Part shown: positions 31,983-45,197 of the stretch, piece after piece | Numbering within the stretch: the stretch's first letter is position 1 | How the letters are laid out: the number at the start of each line of letters is the position of its first letter | NCBI GenBank assembly: GCA_019828595.1 | Contig: JAHQRK010000044.1 | Location: forward strand, 167,506 to 231,505 | Origin: Aphanomyces cochlioides | Lineage: Eukaryota; Oomycota; Saprolegniomycetes; Saprolegniales; Verrucalvaceae | Reading direction: 5' to 3' | Length of the DNA stretch: 64,000 nucleotides | Program-made: the position numbers and the translations under genes | The notes under the pieces: generated by a model | What the model saw: only the letters and a program-made list of their open reading frames with translations | Databases searched by the model: none | What the model was told of the DNA's origin: nothing

Positions 31983-34900
31983 ATGCCCTCCCTGAACTAT
32001 CCCTGCTGGCTTGTATTGGCGATTCTGCTCTTCACTCTGGTGGCGTCTCAATCGACTGATGAAAGCGGGCTGTGGAATGCCTCCTCGACTGATGGCAGCA
32101 ATCAAACAAATACGTCATCCATCGTGCTGAATTCGACGGACTTGATCGATCTCCCTACCACAACACCAGCAGATCCCAACGCGTTTCTTGACATTGAATC
32201 CATCGACTACTCCACCTTGATCCTCTTCAACACTAGTGCTTACATTGCATTGTACAATGTCAGTCTCAGGGCGACAGACTCCTTTGAAATTGAGCTGTCG
32301 TTGTCGCCCGTGAATGCTGCGAACGTGACTCTATCTATCGACGACATTCCCACGTACCCTACGACGCGTAATAGCAGCATCCTGTCCAACAATTTTTCAT
32401 GGACATTGGGGCAACCTGAGCTATCGGGTCAACCATCTCTCAGTCGAGTTATTGAAACATTTCTTCTCGACTTCCAAGTGCCTCCTTCATTTTATGGCTC
32501 TATTGAATTCAGTCTCAAATTGATAGCAAATTCATCGGTGTCGTTGGTGTACCACGATAACATCACATGGCTCCCACCCGATTTGGCTCCACCTACCCTG
32601 CATGAGGATATTAACCCACCAGTCGACATCGTCTCCATGGATATCAACACCTCAGTCCCATTTGACACGGCCGCATTGATTCGCCTTAACAACATTTCAT
32701 TGGGTGCCACTGATCAATTGCAAGTGGAACTTCACGTGTCGGATCCACTAACGTCCTGTGTGATCATTACCTTGCTAGCTGTGGAGTCCATAGAAACTTA
32801 CCCGACGGAGTATTGGCCGGTGGTGTTAGACACTGGAACATGGACACTACCAGGCAAAGCTTTGTCGGTGTATCAAAATGTTCCGCGAAATATTGACTCA
32901 TTGACGGTGGCCTTTCAAGTCGGACAGTTTTTTGTGGGAACGATGGAGTATGCACTGCGTGTGTCAGTGCTGAAAGAAAACAACGAAAACTTTGAGTGGA
33001 CGTACGAAGGAGACATGACATGGTTACCCCCTGATTTGTCTATTCCTCCCCTACATGAGGAAGTTGATGTGCCAATCGACATTGCTTCCGTGGATATCAA
33101 CAACTCTGTTCCTTTCAACACAACTGCGCTGATAAGGCTCAACAATATTTCATTGGGTTTCACGGATCAACTAAAAGTGGAAGTCCGCGTGTCTGAGCCT
33201 CTAGTGTCGAATGTGATCATGACCTTGCTTGCCGTGGAGTCCATGGAAACTTATTCGTCCAAGTATTGGCTAGTGCTGCTGGACGATGGAACGTGGACAC
33301 TGCCAGGCAAAGCTTTATCGGCGGATCAAAATGTGTCGCGCATGATCGACTCGTTGACGGTGGCCTTTCAAGTCGGACAGTTTTTTGTGGAAACGATGGA
33401 GTATGCACTGCGTGTGTCAGTGCTGAAAGAAAACAACGAAAACTTTGAGTGGACGCACGAAGGGGAGATGACATAGTTACCCCCTGATATGTCTATTCCT
33501 CTCCTACATGAGGAAGTAGAAGCACCAGTCAACATTGCTTCCTTAGATATGAATACATCCGTCCCGTCCAACACGACAGCTGTGATACGCCTCAACAATA
33601 TATCACTGGGTGTCTCGGATCAAATGCACGTGGAAGTCCGCGTGTCTGAGCCTCTAGTGTCGAATGTGATCACGACCTTGCTCGCGGTTGAGCGCATGGA
33701 TACTTATCCGCCGGCATATTGGCCAGTGCTGCTGGACGATGGGACGTGGACACTGCCAGGCAAAGCTTTGTCGGCGGATAAAAATGTATCGCGCATGATT
33801 GACTCGTTGACTGTGGCCTTTCAACTCGGACTGTTTTTTGTGGGGACGATGCAGTATTCGTTACGTGTGTCAGTGCTGAAAGAAAACAACGAAGCTTTTC
33901 AGTGGACTTACGAAGGAGATATGACATGGTTACCTCTTGATTTGTCTATTCCTCCCCTACATGAGGAAGTTGATGTGCCAATCGACATTGCTTCCGTGGA
34001 TATCAACACCTCTGTCCCTTTCAACACAACTGCGCTGATAAGGCTCAACAATATTTCACTGGATGTCACCGACCAATTAGTTATCACATTTTCGAATGCG
34101 TTCAATTTTGTGGCTCCAGCAAGTGTGACGGTGTATGTTGTCCAGTCGGCAACGAGATGTCCAGAAATGCACATGATCGATGTACTCACGCTCGAAGAAT
34201 CGTGGATTGTGCCATCGATGGAATCAGTCGGTGTATTGAATATATCACGTCTGATATCGCAAGTTTCGATTGCAATTCAGATGCCACCTTCCTACGTGGG
34301 CATGACACAATATGCGATTCAAGTGGCGCAGGTTTCATCCACGGGAACCTCTCTTGGAAATTGGATGTATCGCGTCAAGACAAGATGGGAAAGACATCCA
34401 AGTGACCCGTTGCCTATTGTTCGGTTTGTACATTCCTCGATTTGACAGTTGGCTCAGTTGTTGCCGATCAGACGGTGGCATTCAATTCGTTGGGGACGTT
34501 GGAGGTGTCAAATATTGCGCTAGATGTCACCGATCAATTGCAAGTGGAAGTTCGTGTGTTGGATCCACTATCGTCGAATGCGGTCACCACTCTGCTCGCC
34601 GTCGAATCCATAAACACATTTCCGCCACAATATTGGCCGGCGGTGTTGAATCAGGGTGTGCGGACGTTGCCTGGCAAATCTTTACCAGCGTATCAAAATG
34701 TGTCGCGCAACATTGACTCGCTGTCAGTGGCGTTTCAGCTCGGACAGTATTTTGTGGGGACTATACGCTATGCGCTGCGCGTGTCAGTGCTGAAACCAAA
34801 CAACGTGATCTCGCAATGGACGAACCAAGGCAACATGTCTTGGCTCTCCCCATCCTTACCAATGCCAACCATCCATCCGAAAATTGACGTGCCGCTTGAC

Positions 34901-37900
34901 GTCGTTTCAGTGGATATCAATAATTCTGTCCCTTTCAACACGACTGCATTGATTCGTCTCAACAATATTTCGCTGGGAGTCTCAGACCAGTTAGTCATCA
35001 CGTTATCGAATGCGTTCAACTTCGTGGCACCAGTGAGTGTGACGGTGTATGCTGTCCAGTCGGCGACGAATTATCCTGTGATGCACCTGGTGGATGAGCT
35101 GACGTTGAACGAATCGTGGACAGTGCCAGCTATGAAATCGATGGGCGAGCTGAATGTGTCGCGGATGATATCTCAGATGTCGATATCGATTCAAATGCCG
35201 TCGTTGTATGTTGGTGTGGCTCAGTATGCAATTCAGATGGCGCAGATTTCATCGACAGGAGCCTCTGTTATGAACTGGATGTATCGAGTTCAAGTGATTT
35301 GGCAAGATGACCCTTCTTCTGTTTTGGCCCGATTAGTTGTTTATGAGCGACGGAATCTTGTTGTAGAGGAAGGAACTTTAATTCCAATTCCATTGGTGAA
35401 CGTAGTTAACTTGTGGGACTTTCAAGGGTTTGCCGTGCAACAAGTTTGGACAAACTTTCAATCTCAATCTCCAGATTTGGTGAATTCTACTGTCCTCAAT
35501 TATTCTTTCAGTCCGAAAGATCAATTGACCTACCTCCAAACCAAATATTCTTTCACTGGTAATTTTTCTGTGTACTTGATCGGTGACATCTGTACACTCG
35601 TGAATGTTACGGTCAAACCCAAGATCATTGCTGTTTCTTATGCAGTGGTATTGAGATCACGGTTTCAGTTTAATATTTCATCATCTACTGGGGTTGTTGT
35701 TGTCGTGCCTCGAGTGGCTCCTATTGCGTATACCCTCGGTCTTGCTGATTTAGGTATGAAAGGTTTGATCCGTCTCTTCTCTGTACAACAAACTAACGTT
35801 GAGCTGTTAGTCTCGTCGGCCTATACCGGGGTGTTTCGAGTTGTATTTGTCAGTAATGGTGGATTCCAGGTCCCATTTGACCTTCGAATACTTCCACTAG
35901 CTAATGTACCTAATGTGTACAATATCTCAGACGGTATTACTGTCAATGCATCCCAAGCAAGCACCGTTCTGTCACCACAGTCCTATGACGACCTTGTAAT
36001 TGTGAACGCAGCAACATCCAACGTTTCAACATCCCCGCTTACCCTTGCTTGGCCACAATATCAACCGAGTACAAGTAAATATTTTTCGATTGCAACGTCG
36101 ATGGAAAATATTTCGTCGCCTTTAACGGTATCAGTTGCAAAGCAGATACAAATCACGACTGTAAATATTATTTCGCAACCAGAAACAGCTCTTATTCAGC
36201 TCAATACCTTGGGAACAATTTCTTCGTTCAGTAATTGGACTGTATACTCAACTGACTTAATTACTTGCAACTTTCAAGTCAATAACCCAGACACAACAGG
36301 TCTTCAATTTATTCGTGTATTTTTGTCAATGGATCAGACAATTGTTAAGAGCATATTGATCAACAGCACAAATATCTCGATTACTGGAAACTTGGTCGAA
36401 CTGCCGGTGGTAAACACCACTCGAATCCCCTGGTCGAATTTGACCTTATTTACCACACTAGGATATTTAGGTCCATTGCAATTTTCCATGATTGTCCGTA
36501 GTATTCTCGTGAACACTACTAAAACGATCGAAGTGGCAAAGTCATGGAATGTCACTGTTATTCCTCTTCCTTCCCTTCCACGACTCGAGGTGTCAACAAT
36601 CAAATCAACGTACACAGAAATCGAGACAGTAATTGTAAATATCACAGTCTGGTCTATTTCGTCAACAGATGTGCTGGTATTAAATATGACTGTTTCTCCC
36701 TCACAAGCCTTGAGTTCTACAAACTCAACACGTGATCCTGTCGTTAAGATTCCACTGCCTTCACCGTCAAACCAATTATTTCCTCTGAAGATGAAGCTTT
36801 ACTGGTTTGGAGCAATCGAGATAAACGTTACAGCCACCGTTAAGAGTACTGTACCAAGTCCACGTGATACAACCGCGACAGTAAAAATAATGAAGATAAA
36901 CATTCTGCCTATTGCGTACCCTCCAGTGTTGCTTGCTCCGCTGGTATCATACGGTATTGGGAATGTGTGGTCGAATTTATCACTCTCTGACTTTAAACCA
37001 CTCGTCAGCCGGAATATTTTGGACGAAACAGTTCAGTTGAACCTTCAATCTAATCAAGCCGGCCTCCAAGTGAACTCGAATGGTTTACTTCAAAATGTAT
37101 TGCCAAATGTGCCAATTCTAGTGCAGCCGAATGCCCAACTTAGAAGTGCAGGAGGGGTGTACTCAATGACTCTCATTGCAACAGATAGCGTACCTTCGTC
37201 AAACACGACTGCAGTGACGATGGTAAACCAGACTCTGATGGTCGCAGGAATTTCAATGGACTCCAACGTTACATCCATGGTGGAAGGACAAGGTGTCCAG
37301 TTCACAATTGCACTCAGATCACCACCGCAGGCACCAGTTGTCGTGAACATGACCTGCGACAATATGTCGAGATTTAAACAGAGTTTTGCTGTTCTTGAAA
37401 TCAATGAGACAAGTTCAAAGACGCTATCACTCAGTAGTGTTCGAGACTTCATAGACAGAGGCAATGTGACTGTTTCTTGCTCTATTAAAATTGCCACAAA
37501 GGATCCGTACTATAACTTACTCGATGCTCCACGAACAGCAATAAGTATTCAAGACCCAGACGTGTCTGGATTACGCTTTTTTGGTTCCCAGGTGGGAAAT
37601 GGCATCCAGCTCATCGTGGCAGAAGCAGTTTTTGGTGATAGCTATTCTGTGACTTTGGCAACAATCCCTTTTGCAAATGTGGTTCTGTCACTTTCGTGTA
37701 ATCAATCGAGAGTTGGTATTTTCCCTTCCAAGTTAATCTTTACGAAGGATAATTGGAATATCAAGCAATCCGTGATAATCAATGCAACAGATGACCAAAT
37801 TAAACAAGGCACTGCTGTCACGTAAGCACACAGTAACCAATTTATTATTCTTACTTCATTTTAGATCCATTCTACATACCGTTGCTTCGGACGATCAACT

Positions 37901-40900
37901 ATACGCATCTGTAAATATCCCCGCAGTAATGTTGACAATTCTTGAGACTGCTGATCGGACGCCTCCTCCTTTGGTTCAAAATGTGTACTTTGGGAACACT
38001 GGAGCAGATCTAATAACAACTTTTAATCGGGCAGTCGATCAAACCAACTTCAATGGATCTACATTCCGTTGCTCCATGGTTTTTAACCTTACTATTGGGA
38101 ATATTTTCGGCACTGCCCCAACTTGCAGCTGGCCTAATACGAATACAATCCGAGTAGTCCTTGGAAAATCAGCGACGATTCTACCAAGTGACACTATTGG
38201 CTTGCTTGGAGGAGTTTTAAAATCATCGCCCGACTCTATTCTATCCATGCCTTCGACTTTCCTGTCTGTGGGATTGCCTTTAGTTCCATTTACTCCCAAA
38301 GTTTCTGTCGTTGGTGCTGTAAATTTAGGTGAGCCTTTCTATTACATCGAATAATTAATTGTTTGTAGGTTCTTGTGACGACTTGTACTTGGATGCAAAG
38401 GCTTCATCCGGATCTGGCGGACGAGCAATGCAATGGCAATGGGGTATTACACCATCAGGACTCTTAGACGGTCTGGGCACAACAAATCAGACGATATTTA
38501 TTCCCTCAAGTTCTTTGCAAAGCGATGTCAACTACATCGTGTCATTAACACTGATAAATTTCTTGGGCATCAATGCTTCATCTGGACCATTAATCATAAC
38601 CAAAGCGGCCCTGCCCCTCCCGTCGATCTATATTCAAGGTCCCAGCCAAGTGTTTGTAACAAAATCACAGGGTTTGCGACTGACGTCAGTCGCCGCTTTA
38701 CCTACATGTGGTGACACTGCAGCAAATCCATCTTTAGGGATTAATTGGTACATCAATGGATCTCAAGTCGTGTCGTTGAGCAAGAATCCTCGACAGCTCA
38801 GGCTCGTGCAGCTTAATTACGGTGTTTATACTGTTTCAGCTCTTGTCTTTATACCAGAAACGCCATGGGTAAACAATTCCGCGAGCGTTTATGTCCAAGT
38901 TGGTCCCTCCCCATTGATTGCTGAAATTTCCGGTGGAGATCGCTCAGCAGGAAATGCAGTTGATCTGTTGCTAAACGGGACGAGGTCGACTGATCCCGAC
39001 AATTCATCTACTGCCTTACTGTACCAATGGAGCTGTAGTCACTTAAATACCAACTTACGAAGTTGCATGAATGTCGATATCGCTGACGGCAAGATCAGCG
39101 TGGTTCCAAGTTCTGCTCTACCTCCTTTGACGACAATCTTGATACTTTGACTGTGACTGATCCTTTGACTGGACGCCAAAGCAGCGCGTCGGCAAGCTAT
39201 GTAATCAAACTTGGCAATCCACCAATTACAACTATCAAAGCATTGTCAGCAGCAAAGTTCAATCCAGACACGAAAATTATTCTTACTGGCAACATAACCA
39301 GCTCAATGGATCCCCAGCCGACAGCCAAGTGGTCAGTTGATGGAGACACAGATGGTTCGATTGCTGCTTTAACATTTGGGCTTCTTACGGTAGGTATACC
39401 CCACATTTCCCAACTAATTATTGTCTTGCAGACGTCATATCGAATGGTTCTTTTGGCAAATACTCTCAAAGCTGGGCGAACTTACGTGTTTATCCTTACT
39501 GGTATGGACAAATACAACCAAACTAGTAGTGCACAGACATCAGTTGTCATGAACGAACCTCCCACCAGCGGAACAGTACATAATTTTTTATCACAAAACT
39601 TGCCTGACACGATATTTAGGTTACAGCGAATCCTCAAAGTGGATCAGTTTTGTCGACGTCGTTTCACTTATCTTGCGATAACTGGGTAGACGAGGATCTG
39701 CCATTGCAATTCAGTTTCAAATACATCGTTGGAGACTATTCTCCAACTGCCACTCAAGTTCCTCTCGGTGATTTTGCACTGACGACATCTTTTGACACAG
39801 TATTTCCCGCTGGAGGAGGAAAGAACAACACCATCACCATAGTTAGCTATATCGCAGACTCGTACGGATATGCAACTCAGGCACTTACGACTGTTACTGT
39901 CACACTCCCTAAGACTGACGCTGCACAAACGCAAGCGTTTCTTCAAAATCAAACAGCCAATTAGCCAATCTTGCTTCCAGCAAAGACCCTGGTCAGGTCT
40001 TGAATTTAGTGAATATCCTCGCTTCTTTGTTGACATCTACTGCCAGCCAGACGCCAACTGCGAGCATACCTCCTCAACCAGTAACCCCTCCACCAGTGAC
40101 GCCTGGTCCAAGTGACCCATCAGGCTCTCGCCTGCCCACCCCAGCCCCGACAAAACCTCCAAAGCAGTGCCCGAGTGCAGTACCAGGCTCAATTTGCTCA
40201 GGACATGGATCATGCACCCTGGACCCGCCACAGTGTTCGAGTGACAATCTAGAGTGCTCAGCAACATGCAACTGCGCGAATTCCTGGTACGACACGGATT
40301 GCAACACATCGCAGGAGGAATATGACAAAAAGCAGCAAATGCTGGGTAGTTTGTTGAGCTCCATGGCAATCGCTAATGCAAATATTGAGCCAACAACGCA
40401 AGCTCTGGAGCAGCAAAGCTCCGCCGTAGCTTCGATCACCGCCAATGTGGCAATGCTCAGCCCTGCACAACAAAACCAAGCCTTGGATTTGGTTGTCAAT
40501 GTCTTGAACGCTTCATCTAGCGTCACACTATCTCCTGCCACTACCTCTGCTGTTGGTCTATCTGTCTCTAGTCTTTTAGATGCACCTTCTGTGACAGCAA
40601 ATTCGACGAGTCGGCGACTTGAAGAAGCAGCTACCCAAAGTGCAAAAATTGGCTCGACGGTGTCCCTTCTATCCTCATCGATTCTAAGCGATATGTTACC
40701 TGGTGAAGCACCAGTCCAACTGAATACCAAAAACTTAAAGCTAACTGTGCAACGTCATGAGCCAGAAGAGCTCACCGGGGCAAAAGTTGAGCTACCTCTC
40801 AGTGCTGAACAAGTTCGACAAAATTACACTGCTCCTTCTTTCGCCTTTCCTTCGGAGTTTTCGAGCCTTGGATGTGGCAATGCTATGGACACGCACGCGG

Positions 40901-43900
40901 CATTGTACTCGAAGAATCTGTACAGTAGCGAAAACGCATCTGCAATCAATTCAGCTGTCATGGGACTCAATTTGCTGTGCGCCAACCAGCCTCTGGCTGT
41001 TTCAAACCTTACACAAGGAATTACACTTCGCATGCGCAACAATATGAAATATCCTGTACGTAAGCAACTCGATCTTTATTTCATTTATTCCATGGTAGGA
41101 GCCAGATAAGCCCCTCAATGGAACTGTGGAATGCTTTGTTAATCAGACGACCACGAAAAACATTACCTGTGATGCCAAAAACAATATTTTCAAAGTTGTG
41201 ACCTGCAACGGAACAGCCGATGACAACATATCCTATGTATGTCCCCAGATTGTTTCGACTCCTTTGTGTCGATATTGGGATACTAAGGTATATTCACTTC
41301 TCGAATTTTTTTACGTATTGACGGGATGCTTTAGTTGGCTCTATGGTCGTCCGAAGGCTGCGAAGTTGTGCCAAGCTCTGACCCGGACTATACAATATGC
41401 AACTGCACCCACTTGACAGATTTTAGCACGCAAATGGGTGATGCATTCAAAGCTGTAGAGGACAACGTGGTGGCAGTGTTCAATCATAAAACAACACTCG
41501 AAGACGTCAAGCAAAATCTCAAAGTTGTCATAACGATGGCAATATTTTTCATTTTATATGTCTGGCTTGGTGTATGGTCGACGCCTGGATAAAAGAGACA
41601 CTATCAAGTAACTTTGGATCGAAGTAAATCGAATAACTCTTGAATTCTAGGGATAAAGAAGAGCGCCAACGACTAATGGAAGGAAAAAAGGTTGACGCAA
41701 CCAAGCTATTTGAAGTGCCCAAAGCAGCGCATGCGAAAACAAGACTAGAAAAGCTCTACGCAACTCTCCATGGGTTTTGGGAAGGGTTGACGGGAGAACA
41801 TCAACTCTTTTCTATATTCTTCCAGTATAATCCTGACTTCACACGGTGCGTCTTGCGATGTTATAATCCATAAGCTTGTATAGGCCACAACGACTAATGA
41901 TCATATTTCAACAATGATGAGTACTATGCTCACTAACGCCGTTTTATACCGTCTTCGTCAACTTACGCCAAATATTGGCACTATTATTGTCAGTGGTCTG
42001 GTATCGAATATAATTATGTTGCCTGTGACATTGGCTCTTGTTGTCCTTTTCAAGAAATCTGGCAAGAAATACGACTACTTAGTGCGCTACCAAATGGTAG
42101 ATGGTGAGCAAGAAGTTGAATTTCAAGTGGACGCATATGGGAACCCAGTCGAATATACCAAATACGACTTGCTCCGCATGGATTTGCAGGCAGTTTTCAA
42201 TACAATCCAACTCTCGCAATTCCATTATTGTCGCGACCTGCTTCAACACGATGGCATGAATTCAATGATCGGATCCTTGTCCCAATCATACTTCTTGATT
42301 CTCCACAATCATGAAGTCTACGATGCAGATTATCGTTTACCAAATATCGATAGCAGTCCAGTCGGACTGGAAGGACATGACCCGTTGAATACGGCTATTG
42401 TTCTCAAGCACTCCACGACGAAGAAAACATCACAAGAGGCACTTGCATTGCTGGTGAAAATGTGGGAAGACGTAGACTTGCTGGGAACATTGAGCAAGCT
42501 TGAACCAATACATTTGTCACCTGAAACAGTTTCAAAACTAGCATTTGAAATTCACATGGCCGAGGAGCTTCTCAAATGTGAAGAAGGTCTTACGCTTGAG
42601 CCGATTGACTACGAGCGTGTCAGCATATTGTTGAACTATTGCCAAAAATTCCACGCTTGTGCGGAATGCTACGCACAAGATTCTGCTGCCGTGCTTCGTC
42701 ATGCACGCAAGGAAATTCAACGGGCGAAACAAGAGCTCGTTGCGACGAAGAAAATGCTCAAGACTCAACTCCGGTCGACGTCTCCTGATGAACCACCAAA
42801 ACGAAACCCAATCCGCAAAATAAGCAGTCGAAAGTTGTCTACATCGGGTTCCCACGATACAATTTCAAAGAAAGTTGTCAAGGAGCAAGTGAAGGTAAGA
42901 GTTTTATCATCGCTGGGGATTTATTGGAATGTGTTAGGTTGCCGTCCACGAGCGAAAACATCATGTTAAACATGCCAAAACGATGCGAAAACAAGCGCAG
43001 CGTCAAATGAAGCAGCAGCAAAAAGAAGAGACGAAAAAGACCAAGGCTGAGATCAAGGAAGTTGTTCAGACTCTAAGGGTGTGGAGAAGTTTAAGAAGAA
43101 GTATATGCTGGAGCAAGAAGTCAAGCAGGCCAAGATGTTGCAGAGCATGCCACTCCATACTCGACAAGTGTTTTTAAAAGAGCAGGAAAAACTCAAGGAA
43201 TTGCGCATGACGTCGCGACTCCTCTACAACCAATTTATTCGGAAAAAGCCACAGACAGTGCCGAAACCCATCTTTCCCAACTGGGTCAACTACGTCGTCT
43301 ACGTCATGTGTGCCTCCATCGATGGCTTTGCCGCTTGGTTTGTCCTCCAGTTTTCGTTTACCGTTGGTGGCGATATTGGCGATGCGTTTATTAGCTCAAT
43401 CCTCGTGGGTCTTCTCACGACATGGCTGATCAGCCAACCGATCTCCATTTTCTTCAAGATGGGCATCATGCCTGTCATTGCGACGTCTCTTTTGATTAAC
43501 ACCGGTATCTTCCAGTCGCTCAGTACTGAATCCTTTGCTCTTGGGGCAACTGCAGCTGCAACTGTCGGCATGGCTGCTGTCGTGCGACGACGGGAGAGGA
43601 AAGCTGAAAATATTCCGCCTCAACTTTCTCCAGATATGAGTCAAAAGGTGCAACCGATTCTCGGCCCTTCGTCCGATCTCATCATGGGAGGTCAAGTAGG
43701 TTCTTTCATATACAGACCTGATGCGAACACGACGGAATATGACTGCCAATGCGGGCTGACTATTCCCAAGGCAGAGAAAGACAAGCATCTCGAGTCGGAA
43801 TGCTCGCATCGCCTCGTGCAATGCCGAGCCGGTTGTGGCATTTTCCTCCAAGCCCGTGCTTGTGAAAGCCACGAAAAGAGTCGCTGTCGCCTTATTATGT

Positions 43901-44148
43901 GTACTTGTGGCAAAATGCTTCCGAAACAAAACCTTCGAAAGCATCAGCAGTTTGAATGCAAGCTCCAACTTGTCGTCTGCCGATTTGGATGCGGCAAAAC
44001 CCTCACCCGAACGACGAAAGACCGTCATGAGCATGCTGAGTGTGCTTTACGGCCGACGGAATGTCCCCATTGCAATATTATCTGTTCCGCACGAGAAATT
44101 CAAACGCATGTGTGTCAGCCAACGATGGTGACGGGTCTCTCTCGCTAA
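31983..44148 (+). pseudogene. REJ/GPS receptor gene copy B, full span but interrupted
   Basis: Same exon plan as copy A (A position plus about 35,451), with the 5' exon present: signal peptide MPSLNYPCWLVLAILLF, then about seven repeats of roughly 145 residues, then the part shared with copy A from 35,452. Lesions relative to the repeats or to copy A: TGG to TAG at 33,474-33,476; a 1-base indel near 34,424-34,446; single-base deletions near 39,143, 39,955, 41,909 and 43,076; a 2-base deletion near 41,560. None of these is in copy A. The rest is about 99% identical, introns included. It is either a young pseudogene or a copy with uncorrected sequencing indels; the nonsense codon argues for the former. 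Confidence 0.8.
32200..35335 (+). repeat. Seven tandem coding repeats of about 145 codons in the receptor ectodomain
   Basis: Approximate units: 32,200; 32,611; 33,063; 33,515; 33,969; 34,445; 34,882-35,335. Each has SVPFNTTALIRLNNISLG..DQL near its start. Two types occur: one with LLAVES...WPVLLDDGTWTLPGKALS (units 2, 3, 4 and 6) and one with SNAFNFVAP.SVTVY.VQSAT (units 5 and 7), so 4-5 and 6-7 look like duplicated pairs. Unit 1 is the most diverged. Stretches of units 2-5 are nearly identical as DNA, showing recent expansion. Many N-x-S/T sites; extracellular beta-rich modules are likely. Confidence 0.85.
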
Positions 44149-45197
44149 ATCGAGAGGATGAAACTACAAGTAGCACAAGGCTGAAGCGATGCAACATGGT
44201 CTGAGAAGCACATAAAAACCGCCAACGAACAACGCTCTAACGACAAGTTTACGTAAGACGCGCTCTTGTCCACACGAGGGACGCTGAGATGGCTCCGAAC
44301 GTCGACTCTGTCCAAGCTAGGGCAGGGCACCCATCGCTGTATATGTACATTAAATATGTGTAATTGTTCGAATGTTATCGTGGTGTTGAAATATAACATG
44401 TGTCCCCCAAATTATTGAATTGACAGTTCGCAATGCCTCCTGCAGTCCATCTTTAATTCAAGTACATGCATCTCAAGCTGGGATTCTTTACTGAATTGAT
44501 GTAAAAACTAAGTGGCATTGGGATGAACAACATTTCGGTGAAATCTTATGCATGGTCGAGCAAGACAAACTGCAGGAGTTAAAATTCGCTCGATTATAAA
44601 TAAGGCATACTGATGAAAAACGATGGACGACGGACCTCACATGAAGAGAAATGGGTCCATGGGGTTGGTTTTTCAAGTGTCGTGGAGACGCCATTTGCAC
44701 CGTTAAATATCAATACTCAATAGTGTCTCCATAATTTGTAAGGACTGCTCATCTTTCGCTGCTTCATGTGGCTCAGAAGTCTTAGACGAAATGCTCTGGA
44801 TGAAATGTGCCTCGTCCAAAAATTCATTCTGCAACGTGTATAAAATGATTGGCATGATATAATTCATACGTGAGACGTTCCCACACGCTTATCGAGCGAG
44901 TTTGGGTAGAATATCATGTCTGTGGTTATTGCGCCCAATTTCAAGTACAGACATCTTGATTCGACGGCTTTGGATGTATGCTTCTCCTGGCTCGGCACCG
45001 CGTCGACATATTTGCTGAGTGCGAACAGAAAACTTGGAATTGAGGTATGTGTGGGTTGCACCCAAATTCATTTCCAAATGTGTTCACAAAATGCAAAAAT
45101 GTGTGTTTGGAGTTGTGCTGAGTGTCAAAATTCATATACCAAGAACTGGGAAACATCATACGCACAAAAATAGATAATCAAGAGCGTAAAGAACGCC
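35452..45197. repeat. Segmental duplication of 1-9,732 (unit B against unit A)
   Basis: Direct copy, offset about 35,451 at the start and 35,445-35,470 later because of small indels. Identity is about 99% in exons, introns and much of the 3' flank. Similarity then continues into the CRN gene with a changed header. Confidence 0.95.
44149..45197. other. Intergenic 3' flank between receptor copy B and CRN3
   Basis: Near-identical to 8,704-9,732, with a few small indels (for example extra bases at 44,390-44,401 and 44,494-44,502). It carries the same WFFKCRGDAICTVKYQ remnant near 44,665. No intact gene. Confidence 0.6.

Noticed and set aside
34418..34447. Possible short intron explaining the frame change in receptor copy B
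   Set aside because: Candidate GT...AG spans are 21, 25 or 30 nt, shorter than any intron here (38-52), and none has the length needed to restore the frame. A 1-base indel fits better.
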